60,460 nucleotides of DNA from positions 1-60,460 of the forward strand of contig JAKQOH010000064.1 of the NCBI GenBank assembly GCA_029565415.1, written 5' to 3'. The DNA comes from Candidatus Rifleibacteriota bacterium. GTDB lineage: Bacteria; Riflebacteria; Ozemobacteria; Ozemobacterales; Ozemobacteraceae. The notes under the pieces are model-generated. The model saw nothing but the letters and a program-made list of their open reading frames with translations. It had not been told where the DNA came from and searched no databases. Positions 1 to 11,035 of this stretch are shown here, one piece after another. How positions within the stretch are numbered: position 1 is the first letter of the stretch; each line of letters opens with the position of its first letter. Both the position numbers and the translations under genes were made by a program.

Positions 1-51
1 CGCCTACTCGATTTCGAGTCGAGCGCTTTCGACCAACTCAGCCATCTCTCC
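1..51 (-). tRNA. tRNA-Ser (anticodon CGA), 3' part cut by window edge
   Basis: Read leftward, the segment starts with GGAGAGATGGCTGAG, a typical tRNA-Ser acceptor and D-arm. It continues into an anticodon stem-loop with CGA at positions 34-36. The variable arm, T-arm and 3' end lie outside the window. It is the last visible member of a leftward tRNA cluster. Identity is firm because stem, loop and anticodon are all visible; only the length is unknown. Confidence 0.9.
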
Positions 52-63
52 AAAATAAAACAG

Positions 64-138
64 CGCGCCTGAGAGGACTCGAACCTCTGGCCACCAGATC
101 CGCAATCTGGTGCTCTATCCAAACTGAGCTACAGGCGC
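64..138 (-). tRNA. tRNA-Arg (anticodon GCG)
   Basis: A complete cloverleaf can be drawn. The acceptor GCGCCTG pairs with CAGGCGC, the D-arm is GCTC/GAGC, the anticodon stem is CCAGA/TCTGG around loop TTGCGGA, and the T-arm is AGAGG/CCTCT with TTCGAGT. Positions 34-36 are therefore GCG, decoding CGC/CGU. CCA is not encoded. Most bacteria read these codons with tRNA-Arg(ACG), whose A34 is deaminated to inosine by TadA, so a G34 version is unusual. Confidence 0.92.
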
Positions 139-149
139 ATAATAAGCGG

Positions 150-241
150 CGGAGAAGGCGGGATTCGAACCCGCGGTAGAGCTTTACGGCCCTACGACGG
201 TTTAGCAAACCGTTGCCTTAAGCCAACTCGGCCACCTCTCC
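150..241 (-). tRNA. tRNA-Ser (anticodon GCT)
   Basis: This is a class II tRNA with a long variable arm. The acceptor GGAGAGG pairs with CTTCTCC (one G-T pair), and the anticodon stem ACGGT/ACCGT encloses loop TTGCTAA, giving GCT (AGC/AGU codons). The T-arm carries GGTTCGAATCC. The discriminator base is G, as expected for Ser, and no CCA is encoded. It lies between tRNA-Arg and tRNA-Ser(TGA). Confidence 0.95.
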
Positions 242-254
242 AAAACTACTGGCA

Positions 255-337
255 CGGAGGAAGCAGGATTCGAACCCGCGAACCTTTCGGTTTCCGGTTT
301 TCAAGACCGGCGCCATCGACCACTCGGCCATTCCTCC
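255..337 (-). tRNA. tRNA-Ser (anticodon TGA)
   Basis: This is a class II tRNA. The acceptor GGAGGAA pairs with TTCCTCC, and the anticodon stem CCGGT/ACCGG encloses loop CTTGAAA, giving TGA (UCA codons, possibly other UCN). A long variable arm and a GGTTCGAATCC T-arm are present. It is the first gene of the leftward tRNA cluster, directly downstream of the ftsB-like gene. Confidence 0.95.
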
Positions 338-412
338 ACGGCGGTCGTGAGGAACACTATATCACAGGTACACCCGAAATGCAAGCCCTCCGCCGAAACC
401 CGTGATTTATTT

Positions 413-802
413 TCAGCGCTCCCGGGCAGGGGACTCCTGATCGCCTCCGGAGCGTATCTCCGGGGTTCCGCTCGCGGTGACGGTGGGAATGACCAACTCT
501 TCGGGCCGGACGAGGCCGAGCCGCTCCCGGGCCAGCCGTTCGATGCCCTCGGGGGTCGAAAGGGTATCGAGATTCTGCTTCAGACGCCGGTTTTCCCGTT
601 CGAGCGTCTCGATTTTCAGGTTCAGCTCGCCCTCTTTGATCAGAAGGCTGCGGATCGTCGAGTACCGCGAGAGATAGATCACCGAGAGCGCCACGCAGAA
701 TACGACGGAGAGAATGAACATGATCTCGGTCGAGAACCGTACCCGGCGCCGCTTTCCCGTGGAACCGACGGTGTGGGTCTGTTGCTGGTGTTCTTCTGCC
801 AT
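413..802 (-). CDS. FtsB/DivIC-like septum formation initiator
   Basis: The 129-residue protein has the bitopic layout of FtsB/DivIC cell-division proteins. A short basic cytoplasmic N-terminus (GKRRRVRF) precedes one transmembrane helix at about residues 27-45. A heptad-rich coiled coil follows at about 52-85, and then the family's conserved ERLARERLGLVRPEE motif. In known systems FtsB bridges FtsL and FtsQ at the divisome. The C-terminal tail of about 25 residues is polar and variable. The gene follows gyrA with an 80-bp gap holding an inverted repeat (GCCTGGCC at 845-852, GGCCAGGC at 866-873). Assignment rests on architecture and the C-terminal motif; it could equally be called DivIC. Confidence 0.85.
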   Translation of the reverse strand: MAEEHQQQTHTVGSTGKRRRVRFSTEIMFILSVVFCVALSVIYLSRYSTIRSLLIKEGELNLKIETLERENRRLKQNLDTLSTPEGIERLARERLGLVRPEELVIPTVTASGTPEIRSGGDQESPARER

Positions 803-883
803 TCGCCCCGCTCCTGTACCCGGCCCGGGCCGGGGGTTCTCCGTGCCTGGCCATCCCGGTCGGACGGCCAGGCCGGATGCGTC

Positions 884-3586
884 TTACTTCGCCACTTCCT
901 CGACGGCCGGGATCCGGGCCACCGACATGACCCGGTCGCCCTCGTCGAGGGTGATCAGCTTCACGCCGGATGCGGCGCGGCCGGTCGAGCGCACTTCGTC
1001 GGCGTTCAGGCGCACGACCTTGCCCTTCGTGGTGACGATCATCAGCTCGTCGCCTTCGAACATGCGCTTGATCGAGAGCACCTCGCCCGTCTTTTCCTTG
1101 ACCACGAGGTTGATGACGCCCTTGCCGCCGCGATGCGTGACACGGTACACGTTCACGTCGGTCTGCTTGCTGAAGCCCATCACGGACACCGTCAGAAGCA
1201 TCCCCTCGAACGGGATATACTCGGTCGGAATCGTCTCATCGCCGGGCTCGACCGTTTCGGAAACGGCAGCCATCGCTTCTGCAGGAACGATCGCAGCAGC
1301 CTGCTCGCCGCCTTCCTGGCCTGGAACCGGGGACTCGCCGGGCTGTGCGGCCGGCTGACCGGAGCGGGTGAAGGCTTCCATACCGATGACCACGTCGGCG
1401 GGATCCTTGAACGAGATCGCCTTGACGCCACGCGCCGCGCGCCCCATGCACCGGATCTCGTCCTCGGGGAACCGGATCGCATACCCGCGCTGGGTGGCGA
1501 TGACGACGTGTTCGCCGCCCTTGATCGTCTTCACGCCGACCAGTTCGTCGTTGTCGTCGAGGTTGATCGCGATGATGCCCTTCGAACTCGGCCGCGAGAA
1601 GGCCGACAACTCGACCATCTTGGCAATGCCGCGCCGCGTCACCATGAAGATGCGGCGCTGGTCGTCGAACGTCTTCACCGGCAGGATGGCCGTGATCTTC
1701 TCGCTCTCGGACAGGTTCAGCAGGTTCACGATCGCACGTCCGCCGGCCTGACGGCCGCCTTCCGGGATCTTGTAGCCCTTCAGCCAGTGGGCCTTGCCGG
1801 TGGAGGTGAAGATGAGCAGATACGAGTGCGTCGTCGCGAGGAACATGTGCTCGATGACGTCGTCCTCCTTCACGCCCATGGCGAAGCTGCCCTTGCCGCC
1901 GCGGGCGATCTGCCGGAACGTGTTCGGAGGAATGCGTTTGATGTAGCCGTTGCGCGTGACCGTGATCACGATGTCTTCTTCCTGCATCAGGTCTTCGATG
2001 CCGAGTTGCTCGGCTTCGGAGTAGCTGATCTGGGTGCGGCGCTCGTCGCCGTATTTGTCGCGGATCTCGATCAGTTCGGTTTTCACGATCTCGCGCACCT
2101 TGGTGTCGCTGGCGAGAATACTCTTGAGTTTCTCGATCAGCGCGAGGGTTTCGTGATACTCGTTCACGATTTTGTCGCGTTCGAGTCCGGTCAGCCGCTG
2201 CAGGCGCATCTCGAGGATCGCCTGAGCCTGGCGCTCGCTCAGCATGAAGGCGTTCATCAGGCCTTCCTTCGCCTTCGCGGGATCCGCGGCTTCCTTGATC
2301 AGCTGGATGACCGCGTCGAGATTGTCGAGGGCGATGGTCAACCCTTCGAGGATATGGGCTTTTTCCTCGGCTTTCCGGAGCTGGAACGTCGTCCGGCGCC
2401 GGATGACGTCGCGGCAGTGGTCGACATAATGGCCGAGCACCGTCTTGAGGTCGAGCACCAGCGGCCGGTTATCGACCAGGACCAGCATGATGACCCCGAA
2501 CCCGGACTGCATCGGCGTGTGCCGGTACAGCTGGTTCAGGATGACCTCGGTGTTGACGCCCTTGCGCAGCTCGATGACGACTCGCATGCCCTCGCGGTTC
2601 GACTCGTCGCGCAGGTCCGTGATGCCGTCGATCTTCTTGTCGCGGACCAGGTCGGCGATCTGCTTGACCAGCCTGGCCTTGTTGACCTGGTAGGGTAGTT
2701 CGGTGATGACGATGCGTTCGCGGCCGCGCGCGAACTCTTCGGTGGTCGTGACCGCGCGCACCGTGATGCTGCCGCGCCCTGTGCGGTAGGCCGCCTCGAT
2801 GCCTTCGCGGCCCATGATCGTGCCGCCGGTTGGGAAGTCGGGGCCGGGAATCATCTTGATCAGCTCGCCGATGTCGACCTCGGGCTCGTCGATGAGCCGG
2901 ATGGTGCCGTTGATGACCTCGGTCAGGTTGTGGGGCGGAATGTTCGTCGCCATGCCGACCGCGATGCCGGCCGAACCGTTCACGAGCAGGTTCGGGAACT
3001 TGCTGGGCAGAACGACCGGTTCCTGGAGCGAACCGTCGAAGTTCGGCATCCATTCGACCGTTTCCATCTCGATGTCGCGAAGCATCTCATCGGCGAGCTG
3101 GTCGAGACGCGACTCGGTGTAGCGCATCGCCGCGGCGCTGTCGCCGTCGATCGAGCCGAAGTTTCCATGGCCGTCGATCAGCGGATACCGAAGGCTGAAG
3201 TCCTGTGCCATGCGCACGAGCGTGTCGTAAATCGCTGAATCGCCGTGCGGATGGTATTTACCAAGCACTTCGCCGACCGTGCGGGCGGATTTCACGTAGG
3301 CTTTCTTGCTCGTGAATCCCTGATCGAACATCGCGTAGAGAACGCGGCGGTGAACCGGCTTGAGGCCGTCGCGCACGTCGGGAAGGGCGCGGCCGACGAT
3401 GACGCTCATCGCGTAATCAATATAGGACGATTTCATATCGTCTTCTATATTTACGTATACCTCGCCCTCATCGGGTGGCGGCGGAGGCGGGGGGACGGCC
3501 GCTCCCGACGAGGCGGCGTCCGTGCCGGCGGCTTCGGTGTTTTCCGGGGTGATATCGTTCGTGTTTTCGGTGTTTTCGGTAACCAT
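884..3586 (-). CDS. gyrA: DNA gyrase subunit A
   Basis: The 900-residue protein is the breakage-reunion subunit that, with GyrB, introduces negative supercoils. The quinolone-resistance region reads [10 protein letters not shown] with the sensitive-type Ser (117) and Asp (121). The catalytic tyrosine is in AAAMRYTE (Tyr156). The C-terminal pinwheel contains several blades and a GyrA-box-like HRGGKG. Two oddities stand out. There is a Thr/Glu/Pro-rich N-terminal extension of about 45 residues before the conserved start, and a Pro/Ala/Glu-rich insertion of about 50 residues in the C-terminal domain (encoded near 1240-1390). Eight bp separate it from gyrB, so the two are almost certainly cotranscribed. 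ATG 3586 is the first start and keeps the extension; a later start would remove conserved sequence. Confidence 0.98.
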   Translation of the reverse strand: MVTENTENTNDITPENTEAAGTDAASSGAAVPPPPPPPDEGEVYVNIEDDMKSSYIDYAMSVIVGRALPDVRDGLKPVHRRVLYAMFDQGFTSKKAYVKSARTVGEVLGKYHPHGDSAIYDTLVRMAQDFSLRYPLIDGHGNFGSIDGDSAAAMRYTESRLDQLADEMLRDIEMETVEWMPNFDGSLQEPVVLPSKFPNLLVNGSAGIAVGMATNIPPHNLTEVINGTIRLIDEPEVDIGELIKMIPGPDFPTGGTIMGREGIEAAYRTGRGSITVRAVTTTEEFARGRERIVITELPYQVNKARLVKQIADLVRDKKIDGITDLRDESNREGMRVVIELRKGVNTEVILNQLYRHTPMQSGFGVIMLVLVDNRPLVLDLKTVLGHYVDHCRDVIRRRTTFQLRKAEEKAHILEGLTIALDNLDAVIQLIKEAADPAKAKEGLMNAFMLSERQAQAILEMRLQRLTGLERDKIVNEYHETLALIEKLKSILASDTKVREIVKTELIEIRDKYGDERRTQISYSEAEQLGIEDLMQEEDIVITVTRNGYIKRIPPNTFRQIARGGKGSFAMGVKEDDVIEHMFLATTHSYLLIFTSTGKAHWLKGYKIPEGGRQAGGRAIVNLLNLSESEKITAILPVKTFDDQRRIFMVTRRGIAKMVELSAFSRPSSKGIIAINLDDNDELVGVKTIKGGEHVVIATQRGYAIRFPEDEIRCMGRAARGVKAISFKDPADVVIGMEAFTRSGQPAAQPGESPVPGQEGGEQAAAIVPAEAMAAVSETVEPGDETIPTEYIPFEGMLLTVSVMGFSKQTDVNVYRVTHRGGKGVINLVVKEKTGEVLSIKRMFEGDELMIVTTKGKVVRLNADEVRSTGRAASGVKLITLDEGDRVMSVARIPAVEEVAK

Positions 3587-3594
3587 TCGGCGCC

Positions 3595-5898
<2,304 letters not shown>

Positions 5899-5905
<7 letters not shown>

Positions 5906-6885
5906 TCCCCATCCTCCTTCGGGGCTTCCGGGGAGGCGACATCGAGCAGGGCTTTCCAGGCCGGGGGAAGCATCGCATCGATGGTCTCGGGGGTCATCAC
6001 ATCCGGACGGGTACCCGTCTCGAGGATGATGGCGCGCACCATCTCGAGCCGCAACCGCGGAACCAGGTTCGCATCCGCCGTATCCCGCACCTGCTCACCA
6101 AGCACCTCGACGGAGTTCCGGATCTCGCCGAGCAGATCGCTTTTCACCGCCTCGAGCTCGACGAGGGTGAGGGAAGGAATCTGTGATCGGGCCTCTTCCA
6201 GGCTCATCCAGGGGGTTTCGTCGAGCAGCGTGCGCAGCCGGGTTCGCTCCCCGATTCGTGCGGCATGCAGACAGACGGCGCAGGCGGTCGTGCCGGCCCG
6301 GACGGTGACACCGCCGCACGTGGGGCAGGGAACCATTCCTTCACCGGCGAGTGCTTCGCGGCGGGCCTGAAGTTTTGCCCGGCACTGTGCGATCACGCTT
6401 CGCAGCGCATCGTCGGCGATGGCCGGCAGATCACCCAACCGGACGTTCCGCCAGTCTGGCCACGAAGGCGGAAGCGCAACCGGCGACGTGGCGGGCATCT
6501 TCCCGATCTTCGTGACCACGGTCTGGATCTCTTCTCCCGGACAGAGCTCGTTGACGCGCTCCAGAACCTGGCTCCGGACGAAGCTGAACGTCTGCATCCA
6601 CGGAGAATCCTCGCAGAGTACGAACAGCTTCTTCTGGAACAGCCGCTCCGGGGCCGTGTGCGACGCGAGGTCCGGTCCGACGATCGATGGCCATGCCTTT
6701 CGGAGCCGGCCGATGCGCAGCATCTCGGCACCCGCCGCCCGGGCTACCTTGAGCGAAAACCCCCGCCCGCCCTGCTGCCCGTAGCGAGCCTCCCAGACCT
6801 GGCGACGGAAATCCGTCAACACGTCGGGGAGAAGGCTTCCGAGAGGTCTGATGCCGCCTCTTGCCCTGCGGGGGGTGTCTGCCAT
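5899..6885 (-). CDS. DciA/DUF721-like helicase-loading protein with zinc-ribbon tail
   Basis: The 328-residue protein has a DUF721/DciA domain at about residues 45-125, with the typical W-P-x-I-V-G-P-x-L pattern near residue 65. DciA is the ancestral loader or recruiter of replicative helicase DnaB. The protein is about twice the usual length. After the domain comes a four-cysteine motif, CPTC at 187-190 and CAVC at 202-205, and a helical C-terminus with no match I recognise. I chose ATG 6885 (MADTPRR) because a good promoter lies 84-112 bp upstream (6969-6997), whereas longer frames would start upstream of it. Proximity to dnaA supports a replication role. The zinc-binding reading is inference. 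Confidence 0.8.
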
Positions 6886-6968
6886 GTCGGTTTCGAAACC
6901 TCTGCCGCTATCTGCGGGATGGATGAATGATGCGCAAAACGCGTTCGGAATGCGATGGGGTGCGGAAT

Positions 6969-6997
6969 ATGATACCCCGAAATTCCCCCGGACGCAA
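6969..6997 (-). promoter_or_regulatory. sigma70-type promoter for dciA-remB-gyrB-gyrA
   Basis: On the minus strand, TTGCGT (6992-6997) and TATCAT (6969-6974) are separated by exactly 17 bp. The start codon of the dciA-like gene is about 84 bp downstream. No other gene starts here, so it probably drives the gyrase operon. Confidence 0.65.
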
Positions 6998-7047
6998 GTG
7001 ACCCGCAGGAAGCCGGACATGGCCCGGCGGGGCCTGGGTGGCGCAAT
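6998..7047. repeat. Diverged single copy of the GC-rich 60-bp repeat family
   Basis: The stretch with GTGACCCGCAGGA, GGCCCGGCGGGGCC and GGTGGCGCA matches, with scattered changes, the unit tandemly repeated three times at 38535-38702. The similarity is clearest when both are translated on the minus strand: each gives an LRHPG-x-AG-P-x-PASCGS pattern. It lies in the dnaA-dciA gap and ends against a perfect hairpin at 7048-7077. Confidence 0.6.
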
Positions 7048-7077
7048 ACGACCGGCATCCAGACGGATGCCGGTCGT
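7048..7077. repeat. Perfect 13-bp inverted repeat after dnaA
   Basis: ACGACCGGCATCC (7048-7060) and GGATGCCGGTCGT (7065-7077) form a perfect stem with a 4-nt loop, 21 bp beyond the dnaA stop. There is no T-tract on the dnaA side, so it is not a classical intrinsic terminator for dnaA. It may be a weak terminator, an mRNA-stabilising hairpin or part of the adjoining repeat. Confidence 0.7.
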
Positions 7078-7098
7078 TTCGGATCGACGGGAACGGGG

Positions 7099-8493
7099 TT
7101 ATCGGCCCTTCGGGTCAACCCACCTCAGCAGCCGCTCGAACTCGGCCGCGAATGTCGGATCGCCTGCCACGCGGTCACGGATCTTTTCGCAGGAGTGCAT
7201 GACCGTCGTGTGATCACGGCCGCCGAAATGCGCCCCAATCTGGTTCAGGGAAGAATCGGTCAGTATCTGGGAAATGCGCATCGCGACCTGGCGTGGCAGG
7301 ACGAGGTTCGCCGAACGCCGCTTGCTGGTCATTTCGGCTTCGGGAATGTCGTAATACTCGGCCACGCGCTTCATGATCCAGGAGATGGAAACCTTGCCCG
7401 GTGTCTGTTCGCGGAAGATGTCCTTCAGCACCTGGTCGACCAGATCCTTGTCGATCGGCTTCTGAACAACGCTCGCGTAGGCGACGACGCCGTTGAAGGC
7501 CCCCTCGAGCTGACGAACGTTCGAAACGACGCCTTCGGCCAGGTACATCAGGATGTCATCCGAAACCTTCATCACCGAGCGGGCGGCCGCCTTCTTGAGG
7601 ATCGCTACACGCATCTCGAGATCGGGCGGCTGGACGTCGCACACGACCCCCATTTCGAACCGCGACACGAGACGCTCCTCGAGGCGCTGGATCTTTTTCG
7701 GGGGGGCATCGGAGGTGAGGATGATCTGTTTCTTGTTCTGGAACAGTTCGTTGAAGGTATGGAAGAACTCCTCGATGACCGAATCTTTTCCGGCGAAGAA
7801 CTGGACGTCGTCGATCAGAAGGAGATCGCGTCTGCGGTATTTCGCGCGAAACTCGTTCGTCTTCCTGTCCTTGAGGGCTTCGATGAACTCGTTCGTGAAG
7901 GCTTCCGAGGTGAGGTAGGCCACGCGCAGCTTGGGGTTGGTCTTCAGAACCTCCTGGCCGATGGCCTGCATCAGATGCGTTTTTCCAAGCCCCGACCCGC
8001 CGTAGATGAACACGGGATTATAGGCGGTGCCAAGCGGTTTGCTGGCAACGGCCTGACAGACGGCATGAACGAACTGGTTGCTCTTGCCGACCACGAAGGT
8101 GTCGAAGGTGTATTTCCCGTTGAACTGTGTCATGACGGGGGCATACGGCTTTTCGGCCGGCGCTTTTTCAGGAAGGGCGATCGGAACCGATGGCCCGTTG
8201 ATCGCTGGAAGACACGGCTGTACCGGCGGGCTTTTCCGGATATCTTTCCGGGTGCGGGTGACGAAGACGCAGGAAAGAGGCGGAGTCGACCCCTGAAGGA
8301 TCTTCTGGATCATGGTCTGATAGCGGCGTTCAACCCAGTCCCGGCACACATCGTTCAACGCTTCGAGAACCAGCGTCTCCCCTTCGATGCCGACCGGATT
8401 GATCGAATTGAGGAAGATCTTGAGGTTCGCTTCGTTGACCTGGGCTTGTATTTCACCGGTAATGCGTGACCACAACTGGTTTACGGCTTCCAT
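7099..8493 (-). CDS. dnaA: Chromosomal replication initiator protein DnaA
   Basis: The 464-residue protein has all four DnaA domains. The N-terminal helicase-interaction domain begins MEAVNQLWSRI, and a variable Pro-rich linker follows at about 85-120. The AAA+ core has Walker A GGSGLGKTH and Walker B LLLIDDVQFF. The C-terminal helix-turn-helix domain carries the DnaA signature around GAHFGGRDHTTVMHS. DnaA binds 9-mer boxes at oriC and opens the duplex. ATG 8493 is preceded by AAGAGGA. A promoter at 8586-8614 and box-like sites in the adjacent gap suggest autoregulation. dnaN does not follow; the next gene downstream is dciA-like. Confidence 0.98.
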   Translation of the reverse strand: MEAVNQLWSRITGEIQAQVNEANLKIFLNSINPVGIEGETLVLEALNDVCRDWVERRYQTMIQKILQGSTPPLSCVFVTRTRKDIRKSPPVQPCLPAINGPSVPIALPEKAPAEKPYAPVMTQFNGKYTFDTFVVGKSNQFVHAVCQAVASKPLGTAYNPVFIYGGSGLGKTHLMQAIGQEVLKTNPKLRVAYLTSEAFTNEFIEALKDRKTNEFRAKYRRRDLLLIDDVQFFAGKDSVIEEFFHTFNELFQNKKQIILTSDAPPKKIQRLEERLVSRFEMGVVCDVQPPDLEMRVAILKKAAARSVMKVSDDILMYLAEGVVSNVRQLEGAFNGVVAYASVVQKPIDKDLVDQVLKDIFREQTPGKVSISWIMKRVAEYYDIPEAEMTSKRRSANLVLPRQVAMRISQILTDSSLNQIGAHFGGRDHTTVMHSCEKIRDRVAGDPTFAAEFERLLRWVDPKGR

Positions 8494-8585
8494 GCGTCAT
8501 CCTCTTGCTGTGTACACACCTGAAATCCCGGGATGTACGAAACGATGCGGCTTATGGGGGGTTCGGGTGGGTGAAAGTGGTCGTT

Positions 8586-8614
8586 AGGATAGCAGAATTC
8601 GGGGGCCGCCGCAA
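8586..8614 (-). promoter_or_regulatory. sigma70-type promoter for dnaA
   Basis: On the minus strand, TTGCGG (8609-8614) and TATCCT (8586-8591) are spaced by 17 bp, about 93 bp before the dnaA start. The -35 hexamer is identical to that of the divergent accB promoter. Confidence 0.65.
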
Positions 8615-8986
8615 GGGTGAAAAATCAACAAACATCTGATAGGAAGCCGTTTTTTCCACGGGAATAACCTGTGGAAAACCTCGGGAAAACCCCAACATCC
8701 CTTCGACCGGTGGAACATGTGGAAGACCCCGGGGTTCCCTCCACAGGATTTTCCCGAGGGCTTTCACAGACCAGGACCAACATCCACAGAGTTTTCCCCC
8801 ATTTCAACAAGCCTACGAATACAACTACGATCTTCTATAAACAAGGATCGTACATCGTCAAGAAGGCGTTGCCCGCGAATCCCCTCCCATGAGCCCCCAA
8901 GCGTTGTACCGCAGGAAACAGCCTGTAAAAGGTCCTTTTCACGGACGATCGTTCCAATTGTACCCCACTCCCGGGGAATGCGGCAA

Positions 8987-9015
8987 TTGCGGAACCTGTC
9001 TGCGTTTGCTATACT
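8987..9015 (+). promoter_or_regulatory. sigma70-type promoter for accB-lpd
   Basis: TTGCGG (8987-8992) and TATACT (9010-9015) are separated by 17 bp. The accB ATG lies 36 bp beyond the -10, with AGGAGG at 9034-9039. The spacing of promoter, ribosome-binding site and start fixes the accB start at 9051 rather than at upstream codons in the same frame. Confidence 0.75.
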
Positions 9016-9050
9016 GCGACGATTTCAGCAGGCAGGAGGTTTCAGGCATT

Positions 9051-9647
9051 ATGGCAAAAGCACGGCGGCAGCAGAAAACGACGGACCAGCCTTCTTCCCA
9101 GGCGACATCCGATCCGGCCCTTTTCACGGAGGTGGCCGACATCATCCGTCTCATGGGCGAAAGCGGTCTGGCCGAACTCGATCTCGAGACCCCGGACCTG
9201 AAAATCGCCCTCCGACGGCAACAACTGGCCCGAAACAACGGCAACACCTCCGTCACCACCAATGGACATCCCGTTGTCTCCTCTGCTGAACAGCCGAACG
9301 CTCAACCGCTTCCAACTCCTGCCCCAGTCACGCCTGCTGCGGTGGTCTCTCCCGCTCCTGTTCGTCCCACCGCTCCGGCAAAGCCCACAGCACCTGAAGC
9401 GACGCATCACAGGATCGTTTCACCGATGGCGGGCACGTTTTATCGCTCTCCTTCCCCATCAGCACCGCCATTCACCAAGGTTGACGACGACGTGAAAGCC
9501 GGCCAGCCGGTCTGTATCGTCGAAGCCATGAAGCTGATGAACGAAATCAAGGCCGACAAGGCGGGAAAGATTGTCCAGATCCTCGTCGAGAACGGCAAAC
9601 CCGTCGAGAAGGGAACGCCCCTTTTCGCCATCGAACCCGGAGCGTGA
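9051..9647 (+). CDS. accB: Biotin carboxyl carrier protein of acetyl-CoA carboxylase
   Basis: The 198-residue protein has the AccB layout. A conserved N-terminal helix-strand region spans about residues 20-60, a Pro/Ala linker about 85-118, and a C-terminal biotinyl domain carries EAMKLMNEI. Lys161 in this motif is the biotinylation site, and the biotin is carboxylated for malonyl-CoA synthesis. ATG 9051 has AGGAGG 11 bp upstream. Longer reading would run back over the promoter. accC does not follow; instead lpd starts 2 bp downstream, an uncommon pairing. Confidence 0.93.
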   Translation: MAKARRQQKTTDQPSSQATSDPALFTEVADIIRLMGESGLAELDLETPDLKIALRRQQLARNNGNTSVTTNGHPVVSSAEQPNAQPLPTPAPVTPAAVVSPAPVRPTAPAKPTAPEATHHRIVSPMAGTFYRSPSPSAPPFTKVDDDVKAGQPVCIVEAMKLMNEIKADKAGKIVQILVENGKPVEKGTPLFAIEPGA

Positions 9648-9649
9648 AT

Positions 9650-11020
9650 ATGAACCACTTCGATCTCGTCGTCATCGGAGCCGGCCCGGCCGGCTATCCG
9701 CTTGCCGGTGCAATGGCCCGCCATGGCTGGAAGGTTGCCGTCGTCGAGCGCGACGCATCGGGCGGCACCTGTCTCAACCGCGGCTGTATTCCCACCAAGG
9801 CTCTGCTGGCCTCTTCGAGGCTGTTGCACCAGGTTCGGCATGCGGAGCAGTGGGGAGTGAAAGCCGAAACCATCGGATTCGACTGGACCGCCGTCATGAA
9901 CCGCAAGACGAACGTCTTGAACGGACTTCGCCAGGGCATCGACAAGATGCTTCAGGCGGCCGGCACCACAATGTTCAAGGGAACGGCGAGCCTGCTGCCG
10001 GGAAAACGCGTGCGTGTGGAAACCGGGGAAAACCCGGTTGAAATATCGGCCGATCGGATCTGTCTTGCAACCGGCTCGGTGCCGGCCGTTCCGGCGGGAA
10101 TGCCGTCGGATCGCACCCTGTTCTGGACAAGCGATGAAGCCCTTGCGGCGACCGCGGTTCCCGAATCGCTCCTGATCGTCGGAGGCGGTGTCATCGGTCT
10201 CGAGTTCGGCCAGGTGTTCGCCACATTCGGGGCGAAGGTCACGATCGTCGAGATGATGCCGCAGATCCTGCCGGGACTCGATACCGCGACGGCAAAACGT
10301 CTGCTTCCCGTTTTCAAGAAAGCCGGTCTCGAGATCTTCACCGGCCAGAAGGTCGAGGGTCTGGGCAGCGAAAACGGGCAGGTCGTCGCAACGATCGCCG
10401 GCCAGAAGCGTGTCTTCGCAAAAGCTCTCCTGGCAATGGGTCGCCGGCCCGACCTTTCGGTGCTCGTCTCGGGAGGCGTCACCCTTCGCATGGATGGTCG
10501 GTTCATCGGCGTGGATGAGAAGTTCGAAACCAGCGAGGCCGGCGTTTTCGCCGTTGGAGATGCGATCCCGGGGCCGATGCTTGCCCACAAGGCAACGGCC
10601 GATGCGATTGCTCTCGCCGATCACTGGCGCGGTCGCGCGGTCAGCCACTCGTATGATGCCGTTCCAGCCTGTGTTTATACCCATCCCGAGATTGCCTGGG
10701 TCGGTCTTTCCGAAGAGGAAGCCAAGGCGAAGGGGCTGCAGTTCACGGTGGGCCGAAGCCTGTTTTCAGCCAACGGAAGAGCCGTGGCGGCCGGAGACGC
10801 CGACGGACAGGTGAAAACAATGACGGACGAGAACGGACATCTGCTCGGCGCCGTCATCTGGGGACCCGAAGCCTGTAACCTGATCGTCGAGCCGACGATG
10901 CTTCTCGAGCTGAAAATCACTGCCGGCGAAGCCCGCCGCGTCATCCATCCGCATCCGACGTTGTCCGAAGCCTTCGCCGAAGCCATGGCGGCGGCCTCGG
11001 GCGATGCGGTTCACGGCTGA
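9650..11020 (+). CDS. lpd: Dihydrolipoamide dehydrogenase
   Basis: The 456-residue flavoprotein is in the class I disulfide oxidoreductase family. It has an FAD-binding GAGPAGYPLA motif at the N-terminus and the redox-active CLNRGCIP (Cys41, Cys46). It also has an NAD-binding GGGVIGLEFG motif, a second FAD motif ending FAVGDA, and the dimer-interface HPHPTLSEA with the catalytic His. It reoxidises lipoyl groups of 2-oxoacid dehydrogenase or glycine-cleavage complexes. No E1, E2 or lipoyl protein is encoded nearby, so the partner complex is unknown. ATG 9650 is preferred over the in-frame GTG 9644, which overlaps the accB stop. Confidence 0.93.
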   Translation: MNHFDLVVIGAGPAGYPLAGAMARHGWKVAVVERDASGGTCLNRGCIPTKALLASSRLLHQVRHAEQWGVKAETIGFDWTAVMNRKTNVLNGLRQGIDKMLQAAGTTMFKGTASLLPGKRVRVETGENPVEISADRICLATGSVPAVPAGMPSDRTLFWTSDEALAATAVPESLLIVGGGVIGLEFGQVFATFGAKVTIVEMMPQILPGLDTATAKRLLPVFKKAGLEIFTGQKVEGLGSENGQVVATIAGQKRVFAKALLAMGRRPDLSVLVSGGVTLRMDGRFIGVDEKFETSEAGVFAVGDAIPGPMLAHKATADAIALADHWRGRAVSHSYDAVPACVYTHPEIAWVGLSEEEAKAKGLQFTVGRSLFSANGRAVAAGDADGQVKTMTDENGHLLGAVIWGPEACNLIVEPTMLLELKITAGEARRVIHPHPTLSEAFAEAMAAASGDAVHG

Positions 11021-11035
11021 GAACGGCTCTTCCCG

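Larger units (their letters stand above)
8494..9050. other. Probable chromosomal origin of replication (oriC)
   Basis: The 557-bp gene-free gap lies between divergent dnaA and accB. It contains several DnaA-box-like 9-mers: TGTGGAAAA at 8670-8678, TGTGGAAGA at 8718-8726 and ACATCCACA at 8780-8788, plus weaker TCCACA matches near 8652 and 8740. Next to the boxes is a relatively AT-rich stretch (about 8810-8860) that could be the unwinding element. Every gene to the left runs left and the next 25 kb runs right, as expected where two forks diverge. Boundaries are approximate and no replication data are available here. Confidence 0.75.

Noticed and set aside
347..2698. 783-residue open frame on the plus strand over gyrA
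   Set aside because: It is the antisense shadow of gyrA in a GC-rich genome. Composition is Arg/His/Asp-rich with no domain, while gyrA is certain.
7048..7077. Intrinsic terminator of dnaA
   Set aside because: The stem is perfect but no T-run follows on the dnaA strand, so I list it only as an inverted repeat.
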